In this document: piece after piece, positions 31,761 to 41,989 of the stretch
How the letters are laid out: each line of letters begins with the position of its first letter
How positions within the stretch are numbered: the stretch's first letter is position 1
Origin: Peronospora farinosa
Lineage: Eukaryota; Oomycota; Peronosporomycetes; Peronosporales; Peronosporaceae
NCBI GenBank assembly: GCA_947646735.1
Contig: CANTFK010000986.1
Location: 62,001-126,000 of the forward strand
Reading direction: 5' to 3'
Length of the DNA: 64,000 bases
Program-made: the position numbers and the translations under genes
Notes under the pieces: generated by a model
Seen by the model: the letters and a program-made list of their open reading frames with translations, nothing else
Database searches by the model: none
What the model was told of the DNA's origin: nothing

Positions 31761-33926
31761 TATGGTGAAGGGCTGTTTTTGCGATATGAGGACCCCAGAA
31801 TAATTTTGGTATGGAGTATAGACCGTGGGTCAAGGAAAAGACCAGAGAGACAGGGGCCTCGAAGGGGAGCGACCGTTGGCGGAGAACAATCTTCAGGACC
31901 AACAGAAGAAAAATCAGTATCAGGGTACTGGTTAACCGGTACCAAAAGGAGTTGACCATGGCCCTTCATTGATCGACTCGGCCCCTCGTTGGTAGTCCTG
32001 GGTCCCTCGTTATTCGACCCGGTCCCTCGTTGGTATACCTGGGTCTCTAATCGTTCGACCCGGTCCCTCGCTGGTATACCTGTGTGGTTAAGTCGATCAA
32101 GAAAAAATTGATCAACAATATTAAAGTGATCATAATGTGGACCACTTTCAAGGCGGAAGTCATATTCTAGGGATTATACTTGGCTATTGTATTGAAATGA
32201 CAGCTTATCTGGATCGATCATGTGATGGCCACGGTTGGCCGAGGATTACGCGGCTGTGATGACGATCAGGGTGGGAGATCGCTCGATCGCAATCGTCGAT
32301 CGTAATCAGCAAGGGTGATCGACGATCGTGATCAGCAAGGGTGATCGTCGATCGTGATCAACAAGTGTGATCGACGATCGTAATCAACAGGTATGATCGA
32401 CGATCGTAACCTCGATCCAGAAAGCCGATCGCGGGATGTAACCGATTACAGATCGATCGTAACCTCGATCGACGGATCAAGATCGCGATGGTATCCGAAG
32501 TCCGAGATCTGATTTTCCTGAAAGAGACGACACGCGGCAGTAGTTACTGTCATACAGATAGTCTTAATCGTAGGATTTGGTATTTCACTGGTTAACATTA
32601 AACAGAGTTTCTTTTACTTCTAAGCACGCACGCAGACTTCTCTTCCGGGCGGATAATTTTGGCCCCCGACGATCAAGAGCTTCTGCTACAGTACGACAAG
32701 TGATATCCCTGGATTGTTTGGCCAGGGATTACAAGAACTCTCAACCCAAGCAAAACCCCCCTGCGATCGGACGTAGTATACAACGTAAAGGACAAGGCAC
32801 AGGATCGAGACGGCTGAAGTGGTCAGAAGATCAAGTGAAATCAAGTGGATCAAGTATCTACATTTGGATAAGGCGGTCTCAAGGCAGACCAGGGTGACTC
32901 ATAGAGCACCCCCCCATACAAATTTCGATCGCGTGAGAATTTTCCACGTGATCGACCCCCCCCGACCAATCCCCAACCCTGGTCAAGTTCAGCATCGACT
33001 CAAGTATACCAAGAAGAGTGCAGCCCGCACTACCGACGGGTACACAAGGTGAGAAAGGAAAGTTACACGGATACGGGGTACCCCCACCGTAAGTAGGTCG
33101 TCTGGGCGCCAGTGGAGAGTCGGGATCACATCAGAATTTTTTTTTGTGATCGCCACTCCACCACACCTGGGTCCCTCATCGGTCGACCCGGTCCCGCGTT
33201 AGCCGACCTCGGCCCTTTGGGGTTCAGCGACTCCGGACCAGTTAACTCAAGGATCAGACCAGTCAACGCAAGGAATCAGAGCTTCAAGCAAGGATAGAGT
33301 AAAGGAATTAAAAGGATAGGATTATATTAACTACTACTCAATTTGCGATCTACGTGGCACGACTCCGTCGCCCAAGAAGAACTTACTCTAAGCTACTCAC
33401 TGTTCCGAAAAGGGATGTATTTTGGCCCCCGTCGAAGACAGTTGTGTAGCGAAGTTCAAGTGCGAATAGAGTTTCAGGATATGTTTGGCCTGTGAGCTCA
33501 TTCGAGTAGCAACACCCCCCCCCCCCCCCAAGACCCGCTATCGGAAGTGGCCTCCCTTACCTTACGGTCCGGAGCAAAGTAAAGGTCAGGTGGTTGGTAC
33601 CCCTGAAACAAAAAGGAAAAGGCCAGGGATAAGCTCCCTGAAGAATTTGGCTCTAAGTCCACTCTCGACAAGGTCGATCTAGTGGCCACCTACCGGTCCA
33701 CCGAGTGAAGCATATCCACTCGAGGTCCCCCAGGTATACCTCCCTCAAGGCAGACGTCTACATCCTCACCAAGTCTTCCGAAGAGTGCAACCCGCCAGCC
33801 GACGGGTACACAAGGTGAGAGAAGGTCCATACGCGGCATCGGGGTACCCTCTTCCACCGTCGACAGTCCGGCACAGTGAGTGATTTGGGGTCTCATCATA
33901 CAATTCTGAGAACCCACTCCACCACA
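31761..33926 (+). repeat. 5' LTR, family E (with nested solo LTR)
   Basis: Begins TATGGTGAAGGG (TGTGGTGAAGG in the partner) and ends CCACTCCACCACA. Contains a tandem array of about 40-bp GGTCCCTCGTTGGTAGACC-type units at 31975-32080, the nested solo LTR 32083-33165, and a run of 15 C at 33515-33529. Confidence 0.85.
32083..33165 (+). repeat. solo LTR, E-type (E2)
   Basis: TGTGGTTAAG...CCACTCCACCACA flanked by CCTG (32079-32082 and 33166-33169). It is absent from the right LTR of element E at the same place. It contains about five 26-bp GATCGACGATCGT-type units at 32280-32410. Confidence 0.75.
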
Positions 33927-33927
33927 A

Positions 33928-33942
33928 TGGTGCGCGTGCCCG
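33928..33942 (+). other. primer binding site, family E
   Basis: TGGTGCGCGTGCCCG begins one base after the 5' LTR. It differs from the TGGTAGCACTT of families A and B, so another tRNA primes this element. Confidence 0.6.
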
Positions 33943-34087
33943 GTCCGCGAGTCCCAAGACGATAAAGATGTTCATATCAAGAAGGAGCACAAGACTGAAG
34001 AGCGACTGGAAGACCGATCGCCAGTGACTCAAGAAGAAAAAACAAGGATCGAAGGACCGACCGGACCTTGGGAGGGGCTCGGTCAAC

Positions 34088-34705
34088 ATGGTCGAGGTTG
34101 AACTTATTAAAGAGAAACCTAAATATCCTCCTTATGTCCTCGTAGAGGACACCTTGGATCATGATGCCTATCATGATCCAGAGTCCCATCAGCCGACGGG
34201 AAAAAATCGAGAGGCTAATGTCCCGAACAAACAAAAAACAAAGATCGCGCTATCCAAGCCGACAAAGTTCCGGATGAAGGCACCCGGAAACACCAAGTTG
34301 ATAGTCCCCGAGAAGTCAAGACTGACATCATGGTCAGACGCTGACGTCACGAAGGCCTACCACCAACGCAAGCTGAACGCGTTCCTGGAGAGCGACCCCG
34401 TCGCGAAGTCCTTGGAGATTCGGCAGCTGGGTCGACTTACTGGGCCAGTGTCGACCCTACCACGGCTGCAAACCGCCACGGACGCGATTACTGCTCTGGT
34501 CAACCTTTTTCGTGAAGCGAACATGGTCGCAGGGCGGCTCGAGCCGGACAACCGGATGTCACTGGGATTCGACAGAATCACAAAGACGTTAGAACAAATA
34601 CACAAGCCTCTGTCGACCCTAGTTGGTACCACGCCAGCAAAGGCACACCTACCTCTTACGACACCCACACAAACACGATCCAGGGACAGCCAGATGACGC
34701 TTTAA
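34088..34705 (+). CDS. gag: family E gag N-terminal reading frame
   Basis: 205-residue open frame starting MVEVELIKEKPKYPPYVL, 162 bp after the LTR. It is charged, with SWSDADVTKAYHQRKLNAFL in the middle and a Ser/Thr-rich end. No catalytic motif; its position makes it the amino-terminal part of Gag. It stops at 34703-34705, 500 bp before the gag core frame; 34706-35204 has only broken frames. Could be a separate ORF1 rather than part of Gag. Confidence 0.55.
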   Translation: MVEVELIKEKPKYPPYVLVEDTLDHDAYHDPESHQPTGKNREANVPNKQKTKIALSKPTKFRMKAPGNTKLIVPEKSRLTSWSDADVTKAYHQRKLNAFLESDPVAKSLEIRQLGRLTGPVSTLPRLQTATDAITALVNLFREANMVAGRLEPDNRMSLGFDRITKTLEQIHKPLSTLVGTTPAKAHLPLTTPTQTRSRDSQMTL

Positions 34706-35204
34706 GACATCGCGGTCTACCCTCACATGTAGGAGGTGTCAGCCACACAGGGAAAAGCAAGACCCATCCCAACACCTGCCGTCAAGCGGCCAGATGGCAG
34801 CAGCTCCGTGGTCCCCAGGATCGTCCTCGACTGGATCAGTCACTTGTGCCTCTGGGACCAACTGGGGCGGCGCTGCTACAGGCCCGAGCGCGCAGCGCGG
34901 AGCAAGAACCACGAGTTCTCGAAACGGCGAGGCATGGCGAAAATGAAAATCATTTTGAATTTCAGCCAATGGAAAAAATCAGCACGAGAAAAATTGGAAT
35001 TTGTTTTGCCCCGTTACGAAGGTGCTGGGGGGGAAGGGCCTACCTACCAGGTAGGTGATCTGCAGACCCTCTTTTCGACGCGGCGATGGCAAGATTTTTG
35101 AATGAACGTCAAGTACCGCGGGCACATCCTAACGGGAGTGTAACAGGAGGAAGACCAGAGGCGAAAGGACGACCGCTTACCATGACCAGAACCCATGCAT
35201 ACAA

Positions 35205-36340
35205 ATGCCAAGAGGCCACACGATGACCGACGTCGACATGGAATCCGTCGGTTCTTGTGAGTTCGATCCTGAAAACATGGATTTGAGGGGACCTCAGTCG
35301 ATGGTGGAGAATGCCGCGTTGGGACAGATACCAAGTATGGTTCCTCGCATTAACCTCTCGGCGACCTCGGATCTTAAAGAATTTCATGGAAGAGACCAAA
35401 CGAAGACATAGCGCGCAGCTGGGTATCGACGGTCAAGACAGCATTTATAAGAGACCAGGCACCAGATGATGAACGATGTCTCGTATTTGGAGGGTTGCTG
35501 ACTGGACCGACACAGAATTGGTACCGTCAACGGGGTAGCTCAGTCCGAGGAAACTGGAAGCACCTGATACAAGAATTCATGATTCGGCTCTATGGTATGG
35601 GGGTACCTGTCGCTCGCCAGTACTACCATGCGAAGAAAAGGTCGGAAGAGACCCGGCTAGATTATCTGTACCGCCTGAATGTGCTTGGACTCTAAGCGAA
35701 GATGAAGATTAAGGATGGGTCGCCCAAGGTTCAGATAGATCACGTCGATCACTACACTTTGACGGTGGACGACCCGGAGCTAGCAGACAAGTTGACTATG
35801 TTGCGCCCGGCGGATGTAGAAGAATTGGAGGAAGTATTTACAGCATATCAGCGGACGAAGGCACGACGAGGCAAGATGTTGTTTGGATCAAACAAGTTTC
35901 GTCAGGAGGCACCCGCACTACTACACAGGCCGAGAGATATTGACCGCCGCTCTATACATGCAGTGCGGTCGCCCCTAGAACACTCGAGATCTGACGACTT
36001 TAGCCCAGACTCTCAGAAAACGAAAAAGATCTAAGGCGAGTCTACCTTATGGAGAAAGGGCAGGGAGGGGCCCAAGTGTGAAGTTCTCAAAGAATTTACC
36101 GACCAAGGAGGCCGACCAACACCATTAGGCAATGGACCAGCGACCCGGCCCGTCATCAGTGACCCCAAATACGAGATGTGCTTATTGCGGGTCCAAGAAA
36201 CATGGAGATCTGAATTATTGGAAACGATTGACCTGCGACCGCTGCGGAAGAAAGGGCCACCCATGAGATCGCTGCCTGTTTGTATGCCGGGGTTGTGGAG
36301 AGATTCATGATATTTAGAAGTGCCAGATATTGGAGTTCTA
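35205..36340 (+). pseudogene. gag: gag core and zinc knuckles, family E
   Basis: Frames 35205-35411, 35495-35695 and 35702-36034 together hold the gag core: MVPRINLSATSDLKEFHGRD, then a frameshift, TGPTQNWYRQRGSSVRGNWK and YHAKKRSEETRLDYLYRLNV, then a stop (TAA, 35693-35695). At 36170-36330 up to three knuckle-like motifs follow: CAYCGSKKHG (last Cys replaced), CDRCGRKGHP with a stop inside, and CRGCGEIHD. It would bind and package RNA if intact. Confidence 0.75.
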
Positions 36341-36674
36341 CAATTTGATTCGTCAATGGTATAACCCGGCCAAGCATGCAGGTATAGTCCCGGAGAATTT
36401 GGAGAAGGTGGCAAATTAGGACGCTCGCAAGGTTTAAATCTGGTACGAGCCGAGCGTTCTAATTGTTGTATCTTTTCATATGTGAAAAACAGCCCTAAAA
36501 GGAGACGGGTATTCCAGTTAAGATTGGAAATAAATCGAAGATTGGAAATTACCCTGTGGTCCATGTTGCTTCTTTGAATAAGCCTAACAATTTTATTCGA
36601 GAAAATGCAGTAATGGAGTTGGACTTATTGCCAAGCGAGGCTAGGGGGTACTGGAAATACCACTCCCCTAATAA

Positions 36675-37157
36675 ATGGTTCAGGCAACTAAAGCCTCTGG
36701 AAAGGTCAACAACGACCATGCGAATTTGTTGTTCGATACTGGTGCCGAGATATCCATCCTGGATATCGCCTTTGCTCGTAAGGTAGGCTGCCAAATTGAT
36801 GAAAGTGAACGACAAGAATGTATTGGTATTGAAGAATCCGTATATACCACGGAGGGATGCACTCGCATCAAGGTCACTCGCAATGGGAACTTGGTGTACA
36901 TCTTTAAGGTGTCGGTAGGCCCAATGGCGGGGCCAAGATGCAATTTTGGGGATGGACTTGATGGTCCCAGCCGGTATCCGGTTAGACTTGGCCGACGAAA
37001 CTCTTGGCCGACGAAACTCTCTGTCTTCCCGATGAAGTTCGAGTACAATTCACCGGGCGAAGAACGCTTTACAATATTCGAGTATCGGATGAGAAATAAG
37101 GTCGGTATGTATAGATATTTGTTGGAGGATGTACGGAAGTGCCCCTCAAAAGTTTGA
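36675..37157 (+). CDS. pol: aspartic protease, family E
   Basis: 160-residue open frame. NNDHANLLFDTGAEISILD carries the active site D-T-G, followed by the FARKVGCQI strand. A flap-like IEESVYTTEGCTRI follows. The motif LLFDTGAEIS is closer to classical gypsy proteases than the DSGAS type of families A, B and C here, in line with E being a distant lineage. The end of the frame at 37157 comes before the RT linker (37443-37910, acidic, 155 aa). Confidence 0.8.
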   Translation: MVQATKASGKVNNDHANLLFDTGAEISILDIAFARKVGCQIDESERQECIGIEESVYTTEGCTRIKVTRNGNLVYIFKVSVGPMAGPRCNFGDGLDGPSRYPVRLGRRNSWPTKLSVFPMKFEYNSPGEERFTIFEYRMRNKVGMYRYLLEDVRKCPSKV

Positions 37158-37929
37158 CCCTAGAACAGTGGTCATGAGGGGCGAACGATGGGTGACCACC
37201 TTGATCGAAGGGACAGGGAGTCGACGGATTTTGAAGATAACCGACGTCAGCCCTCGCCGCTTAACATTGCACGAAGATACCAAGATAGGTTTGTGGTTGA
37301 CCGGGGATTAAGTTCCAAGAACGCCAGGGTTTGTCTCGGTGGGCTCTCAAAGATATTAGGAATGGCTAAATGTGGCCTACGAATCTACCACTGACCAAGT
37401 TGACCATCACGTCGACCCAACGAAGAGGAATAGGGGCCACTAGTGGAGAGACCGGACTATAATACTCCGTCACACATCTTAAAGCGACCAGCTGCCCCAG
37501 CGTCAATGATGAATATGACGCACCAACCGGTACCCGACAGAGAAGAACAACCGTGCGAAGAGAGGGTGAATTGGCAGGAGAGAACCGCCCAAGAGAGGAG
37601 TGTAGCTAAAGAAGACCTACATGCAGTGACCACTACCAATGAGAAGGAAGCCAAACTGGTAGACTTGTTACAGGCAGATGACCAGGTGTGTTCTTTCGAG
37701 AGTGGGGAACTTTGGGCCGAGGACATAAGACAAGGATGGGCGGTCATACCGGAAGTGGACCCCTCATCCGAAGGTATTGAGTTGGAAGATATACAGATTC
37801 CTGAATCAGATGGGAACACTCCTGAAGAGGTGGACCGGTTACGACAAATCATATGGAAGAAGCGACATCTGCTGATGGGCGAAGGTAACGCCTTACCCCC
37901 GGCCGCCTGAGGAACGATATGCGATATCG

Positions 37930-38700
37930 ATGGGGGGAACGCAAGGCCGATCGCAACGCGTACGGAAAGTAGCTTCTCAATTCAGAGAGAAGCTAGTCGA
38001 CCTGATCAAGGGACTGCTATCGGCAAAGATCATTCAGCCGTCCACCTCTCCGTGGGTTAGCCCAATTGTGATTATCGTGAAGAAGAATGGGGTCGATATT
38101 CGATTGTGTATCGACTATCGGTTGGTGAATGATCTCACCCAGCTTATGGTCTACCCTATCCATTGAGTAATGAATTAGTGGAGGAACTGGACGGAGCTTT
38201 TTGGTACTGTTCTCTTGACATGGCGAGTGGTTTTTGGGTCGTCAGTATGACTGAAAGGGCGAGACCAGTTTCGGCGTTCGTCACGCCACTGGGATTATTT
38301 GAATAGCTTCGGATGCCTTTTGGACTTAAGAATGCGCCTCGGATATATCAAAGTTTGTTCGATAAAGCGTTATATGGATTTTTACGGATTTCTCCAGGGA
38401 CTGCCACAGAGGAAACAGAGAATTTTTCTGCATGGGAAGAATTAGATGTAAAATCGGGTCCCTCAATATAGGGTCGACGATCATACATTGATGATATACT
38501 TGTTCCTGCCGAATCGTGGGACTTATTATGCCAGAAAGTGGAGCGGCTGCTAGACGTGTCTGACCATTGGAATTTGTCGGTCAGTGCCGTCACGAGTATG
38601 TGGGGGTGTCGGAAGGTCGAGCATTCTGGACATCGAGTGTCCAAGGAGCGACTAGAAGCCCATTCAAAGGACCTTCAGTCTTTGTTCGACCTACCTCTAC
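37930..38700 (+). pseudogene. pol: reverse transcriptase, family E
   Basis: Motifs: SPWVSPIVIIVKKNGVDIRL and CIDYRLVND in frame 37930-38166, then LDGAFWYCSLDMASGFWVV, VTPLGLFE followed by TAG at 38302-38304, LRMPFGLKNAPRIYQSLFDK, and catalytic YIDD at 38484-38495 (YIDDILVPAESW). The thumb continues in 38538-39275. Two or more frameshifts and one nonsense codon inactivate it. Confidence 0.85.
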
Positions 38701-38889
38701 CGACAACGCTGAAGACTATGCAATCATTTCTGGGAAGCCTGAATTACTACAGCAGATACATCGAAGATTATGCTCTATTCACGTCAATCCTCTATGGACT
38801 GAGAGAGGTGGATTTTCACGCTTGGAGGTGCAAATTGAAGGCTAACGAGGAAGTGGCGGCCCAGGAAGACGACGAAGAAAAATGGTCGA

Positions 38890-39275
38890 AGGTACAAGTA
38901 GCGTTTGCCATGCTTAAGAACAAGATTGCTATGGCGCCCATCCTACGACATTTCGACCCAGCTAGAGAGGCGGTCATCATTGTCTACGCAAGTGATTGGG
39001 CTAATTCGGCGTCGTTGGTGCAAAATTACGACGGCCTGTATATGCCGGTAATGTTTACGAGCCGAACCCTCAAGTCAAACGAGGTGAACTATATCACAGT
39101 GGAAAAGGAAGTGCTGGCGTTGTTACGGATATTGGAAACTTGCTTCACGATGTTGGTCACCCGACCTCTCAAGGTTCTGACGAGGCATTCTACACTAGCC
39201 TGGCTAGTAAAGTCTTCGGGGTTGCAAGGTCGCTTAGGAAACTGGGCCGCTCTGTTGTCACAGTGGACTTTGTAG
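38890..39275 (+). pseudogene. pol: first (gypsy-type) RNase H, family E
   Basis: Part of frame 38538-39275: EAVIIVYASDWANSASLVQN, FTSRTLKSNEVNYITVEKEV and LKVLTRHSTLAWLVKSSGLQ. The active site Asp of the first motif appears as YASDWA and the TDH motif reads TRHSTL, so one catalytic Asp seems to be replaced by Arg. That fits the idea, known from dual-RNase H elements, that the first domain degenerates once a second is gained. Confidence 0.7.
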
Positions 39276-39434
39276 ATTGTGAAATGCAAAAAAGGCGAAG
39301 ACCAGGTACTGGGGGCGTTAGCTTCAAGTATTACGCCTCGAGAAAATGTAGACTCAATTATGTCGTCAATTGATCCCAAGAAGAAATCCAGGCAGACGAT
39401 CGACCTACCGACGCACACAGTGGAACCGAATGAA

Positions 39435-39776
39435 GAACTATATGTGATGAGTTTCGATGGGTCGGCCCAGGTGAAGCAAGGGGGAGGCGCCTGCAGCGAT
39501 ATTGTGTGGACACTTCCTGTATGGACTATAGTCAAAGCGGCGTCGAGATATCTCTACAAGTTTACAGTGAATGAGGCAGAATATGAGGGCATGTTGTTGG
39601 TTTTTAATCTGTTGGAGCCAATGGAGCGACAGCATTTGATTATCTGTGGAGACTCCAATTTGGTTGTAAGACAGATGCGTGGAGAGATTGAATGTAAAGT
39701 TTCGGGTCTATACCCGTTGCGGGCCAAGGCGTTAAGTAAGCTCCAGTCGTGGCCCACCCACGCAGATTACATGTGA
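39435..39776 (+). CDS. pol: second, archaeal-type RNase H (aRNH), family E
   Basis: Frame 39279-39776 has VMSFDGSAQVKQGGGACSDI (first Asp), NEAEYEGMLLVFNLLE (Glu) and LIICGDSNLVVRQMRGEIEC (second Asp), the pattern of archaeal/plant-type RNase HI with its FDGS, N-AEY and GDS-L-V-Q signatures. Dual RNase H is established for plant Tat-lineage gypsy elements and has been reported in oomycete LTR elements. Catalytic residues are intact here, unlike in the first domain. The frame stops at 39774-39776 shortly before the integrase part. Confidence 0.85.
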   Translation, partial: ELYVMSFDGSAQVKQGGGACSDIVWTLPVWTIVKAASRYLYKFTVNEAEYEGMLLVFNLLEPMERQHLIICGDSNLVVRQMRGEIECKVSGLYPLRAKALSKLQSWPTHADYM

Positions 39777-40151
39777 AACGAGACTGGAATCAGAGCGCAG
39801 AACAGTTGGCTAGTACAGCTTTACATCAGCAGCAAGGGGTCGAGTCGATACCAAGAGGAGAGTGGTCAGGTCTAGAAACAATCAATCGGCTGCCAGAGGT
39901 GCTGGTCCCTAGAGACCGAGGTCAGTCGGTCAAGGTATCTGCGGTGACAGGATCACGGCTCCCCGTCAAAATATCGGGAGAGGTTATGCAAGAAGATGTG
40001 GTACAACAACTCCGGATGGATAGAATCCGAGATGCGCAAGAAGAGGAGAGCTGGGTGTGCGAGTTGAAGGCATATTTGCAAGAAGACTGGAAAGACTTGT
40101 CGGTGGAAGCGGCCAGAAACTGCAGCAAAATGTCGGAGGATTACGAGATAA

Positions 40152-41369
40152 GTGAAGAGGGACTGCTGGTGTACTGCCCCGGCCAGAGAATCAAGGGAGA
40201 CGACCGACATAACTGCCAGTTTGGTAATACCTGAGAGTCTCCAAGCCGACATCCTCCATCATTATCATACGAGTTTGGAAGGCGGCCATCAGGGGATCGG
40301 ACGTTCTTATCATCGAATCCGACGATATTGCCGTTGGAGGGGTCTGTTCCGGAGTGTTCAGAAATATGTGGGTCAGTGCATAGATTGTGAGACTGGTAAA
40401 GGGAGACTTACTTTACAAGGGAGGTCTCCGGGGAATGTTGAAGCGACTTACCCCTTCCAAATTATCGCGATGGACCACATACCATCTCTCCCCAAGTCAC
40501 ATAAAGGAAATACGGAACTACTGATTTGGATCGACCTGTTCACAGGTTATGTGATGGCTAAAGCGAGTGCGTCACGGACAGCCCAGACAGTGGCTGAGGG
40601 ATATGAGGAATGCGTTTTCCGCCGTTTTGGTGCCAGTGAGACGATCCGTCACGATCGGGAACCGGGGTTTATGTCGGACTTCTTCCGAGCGTTCAGTCGT
40701 ATGGTAGGTCAACGTCAGAGAGCGACCATGGCCTACCGACCTCAAGCGAACGGCACTGCGGAGAGAATAATCCAGACTCTAACAAGATCGCTCAAGATGT
40801 ACGTAGCCGACGTGGGACAGCGAGACTGGGATGAATACGCGGAACGATTAACGTTCGCGTTAAATACGGCTCAAGACAGAGTGCGTGAGGAAACACCGTT
40901 CTATCTGGTACATGGATGGGATGCTAGGACCACTCTTGAGACAATGTTACCGGTGGTGAACACTCGACGTCGAGACTCAGGACCTCGGAGATGGAGATAT
41001 CGGATTCAGAGTCACTATCAGCGAGCAAGAGACCAAGTCAACGAGAATTTACGGGCGGCTAGTCAGGCTCGGGTGCAAGCACAAAATGAAGGGGTAGTCG
41101 GCCACGAAATTTCAGCCAGGGTCCCGGGTATGGCTATACTTGGACCGAGTGAAGGAGGGGTATGCCAAAAAATTGGCCCACCTATGGCACGGACCGTTCC
41201 GAGTTCAGGAGTTAGTTGGAGATCATGCGGTACGTCTGGAGTTATGAGGTACAGAATACAGACTATTCCCAATCGTGCACATCTCCAAGCTCAAGCCCGT
41301 CAGAGAGTTCCCCGATCGACCGAACAGCGAGCTGAAAATGGATGGAACAGATCGAGTCGACTTCGATGA
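40152..41369 (+). CDS. pol: integrase, family E
   Basis: 405-residue open frame. Zinc domain HHYHTSLEGGHQGIGRSYHR with CIDCETGKGR; catalytic core MDHIPSLPKSHKGNTELLIW, RHDREPGFMSDFFRAF and YRPQANGTAERIIQTLTRS, giving an intact D, D, E triad; then FALNTAQDRVREETPFYLVH. The end drifts out of frame near 41130 relative to the frame that carries the chromodomain. Upstream 39749-40234 is the connection from aRNH. Confidence 0.88.
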   Translation: MKRDCWCTAPARESRETTDITASLVIPESLQADILHHYHTSLEGGHQGIGRSYHRIRRYCRWRGLFRSVQKYVGQCIDCETGKGRLTLQGRSPGNVEATYPFQIIAMDHIPSLPKSHKGNTELLIWIDLFTGYVMAKASASRTAQTVAEGYEECVFRRFGASETIRHDREPGFMSDFFRAFSRMVGQRQRATMAYRPQANGTAERIIQTLTRSLKMYVADVGQRDWDEYAERLTFALNTAQDRVREETPFYLVHGWDARTTLETMLPVVNTRRRDSGPRRWRYRIQSHYQRARDQVNENLRAASQARVQAQNEGVVGHEISARVPGMAILGPSEGGVCQKIGPPMARTVPSSGVSWRSCGTSGVMRYRIQTIPNRAHLQAQARQRVPRSTEQRAENGWNRSSRLR

Positions 41370-41538
41370 ATGTCTGCTAAGAGAAGACAGCTGGGTGCGG
41401 GAATTGGAAGAGGGCGAGTATGAAGTCGAAGAAATTTTAGAGAGTCGTACAGGCAAGAAGACTCGGTATGGGAGGCAACAACGCGAATTCTTCGTGCAAT
41501 GGAAGGACACCCTGACCCCTCGTGAGTGGATGAAGTAG
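41275..41538 (+). CDS. pol: chromodomain-like C-terminus, family E
   Basis: 87-residue frame: HISKLKPVREFPDRP is the end of the integrase tether, and YEVEEILESRTGKKTRYG with EFFVQWKDTLTPREWM looks like a chromodomain with a short last helix. Ends TAG at 41536-41538. 41539-41989 up to the 3' LTR has no antisense frame, unlike families A, B and C; it holds more of the 40-bp repeat units (41690-41790). Confidence 0.7.
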   Translation: MHISKLKPVREFPDRPNSELKMDGTDRVDFDECLLREDSWVRELEEGEYEVEEILESRTGKKTRYGRQQREFFVQWKDTLTPREWMK

Positions 41539-41989
41539 ATATAAATTGGGAGCTTTACTCCGAGACTTTGAGCGCAAGAAGACAAGCCATAACCGCTTCG
41601 AAGTAAGGCAAAGCCATGAAAAAAAGCGAACTGTACCAAGATCCTTGAAAGGCAGACCTAGTCTTTCAGTGGTAGGCTCGGATCCTCATCGGTAGATCTG
41701 CTTTCTCGTTGGTAGACCTGGTCGGGCCCTCATTGGTCGACCTAGTCCCTCATTGGTCGACCCGGTCCCTCGCTGGTAGACCTGGGTCTCCTATGGGAAG
41801 ACCTTGATCGTTCACGAGTCCGATGTATAGAAGAATGAAGAGTAAAGAACCAGGGGAAGGCATGGCTGGAACGACACAAGTTAGAGATGGACGATAACAA
41901 AAGAGCACTGTAAAGGACTCACGTCACGAATAAAGAAATACATGCGCATGCATAAATCATTATACGGCTAAGCAAGTGCAGAAGGCTGC

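Noticed and set aside
33515..33529. run of 15 C as an assembly error
   Set aside because: The same-length run occurs in the partner LTR at 43027-43041, so it belongs to the LTR.
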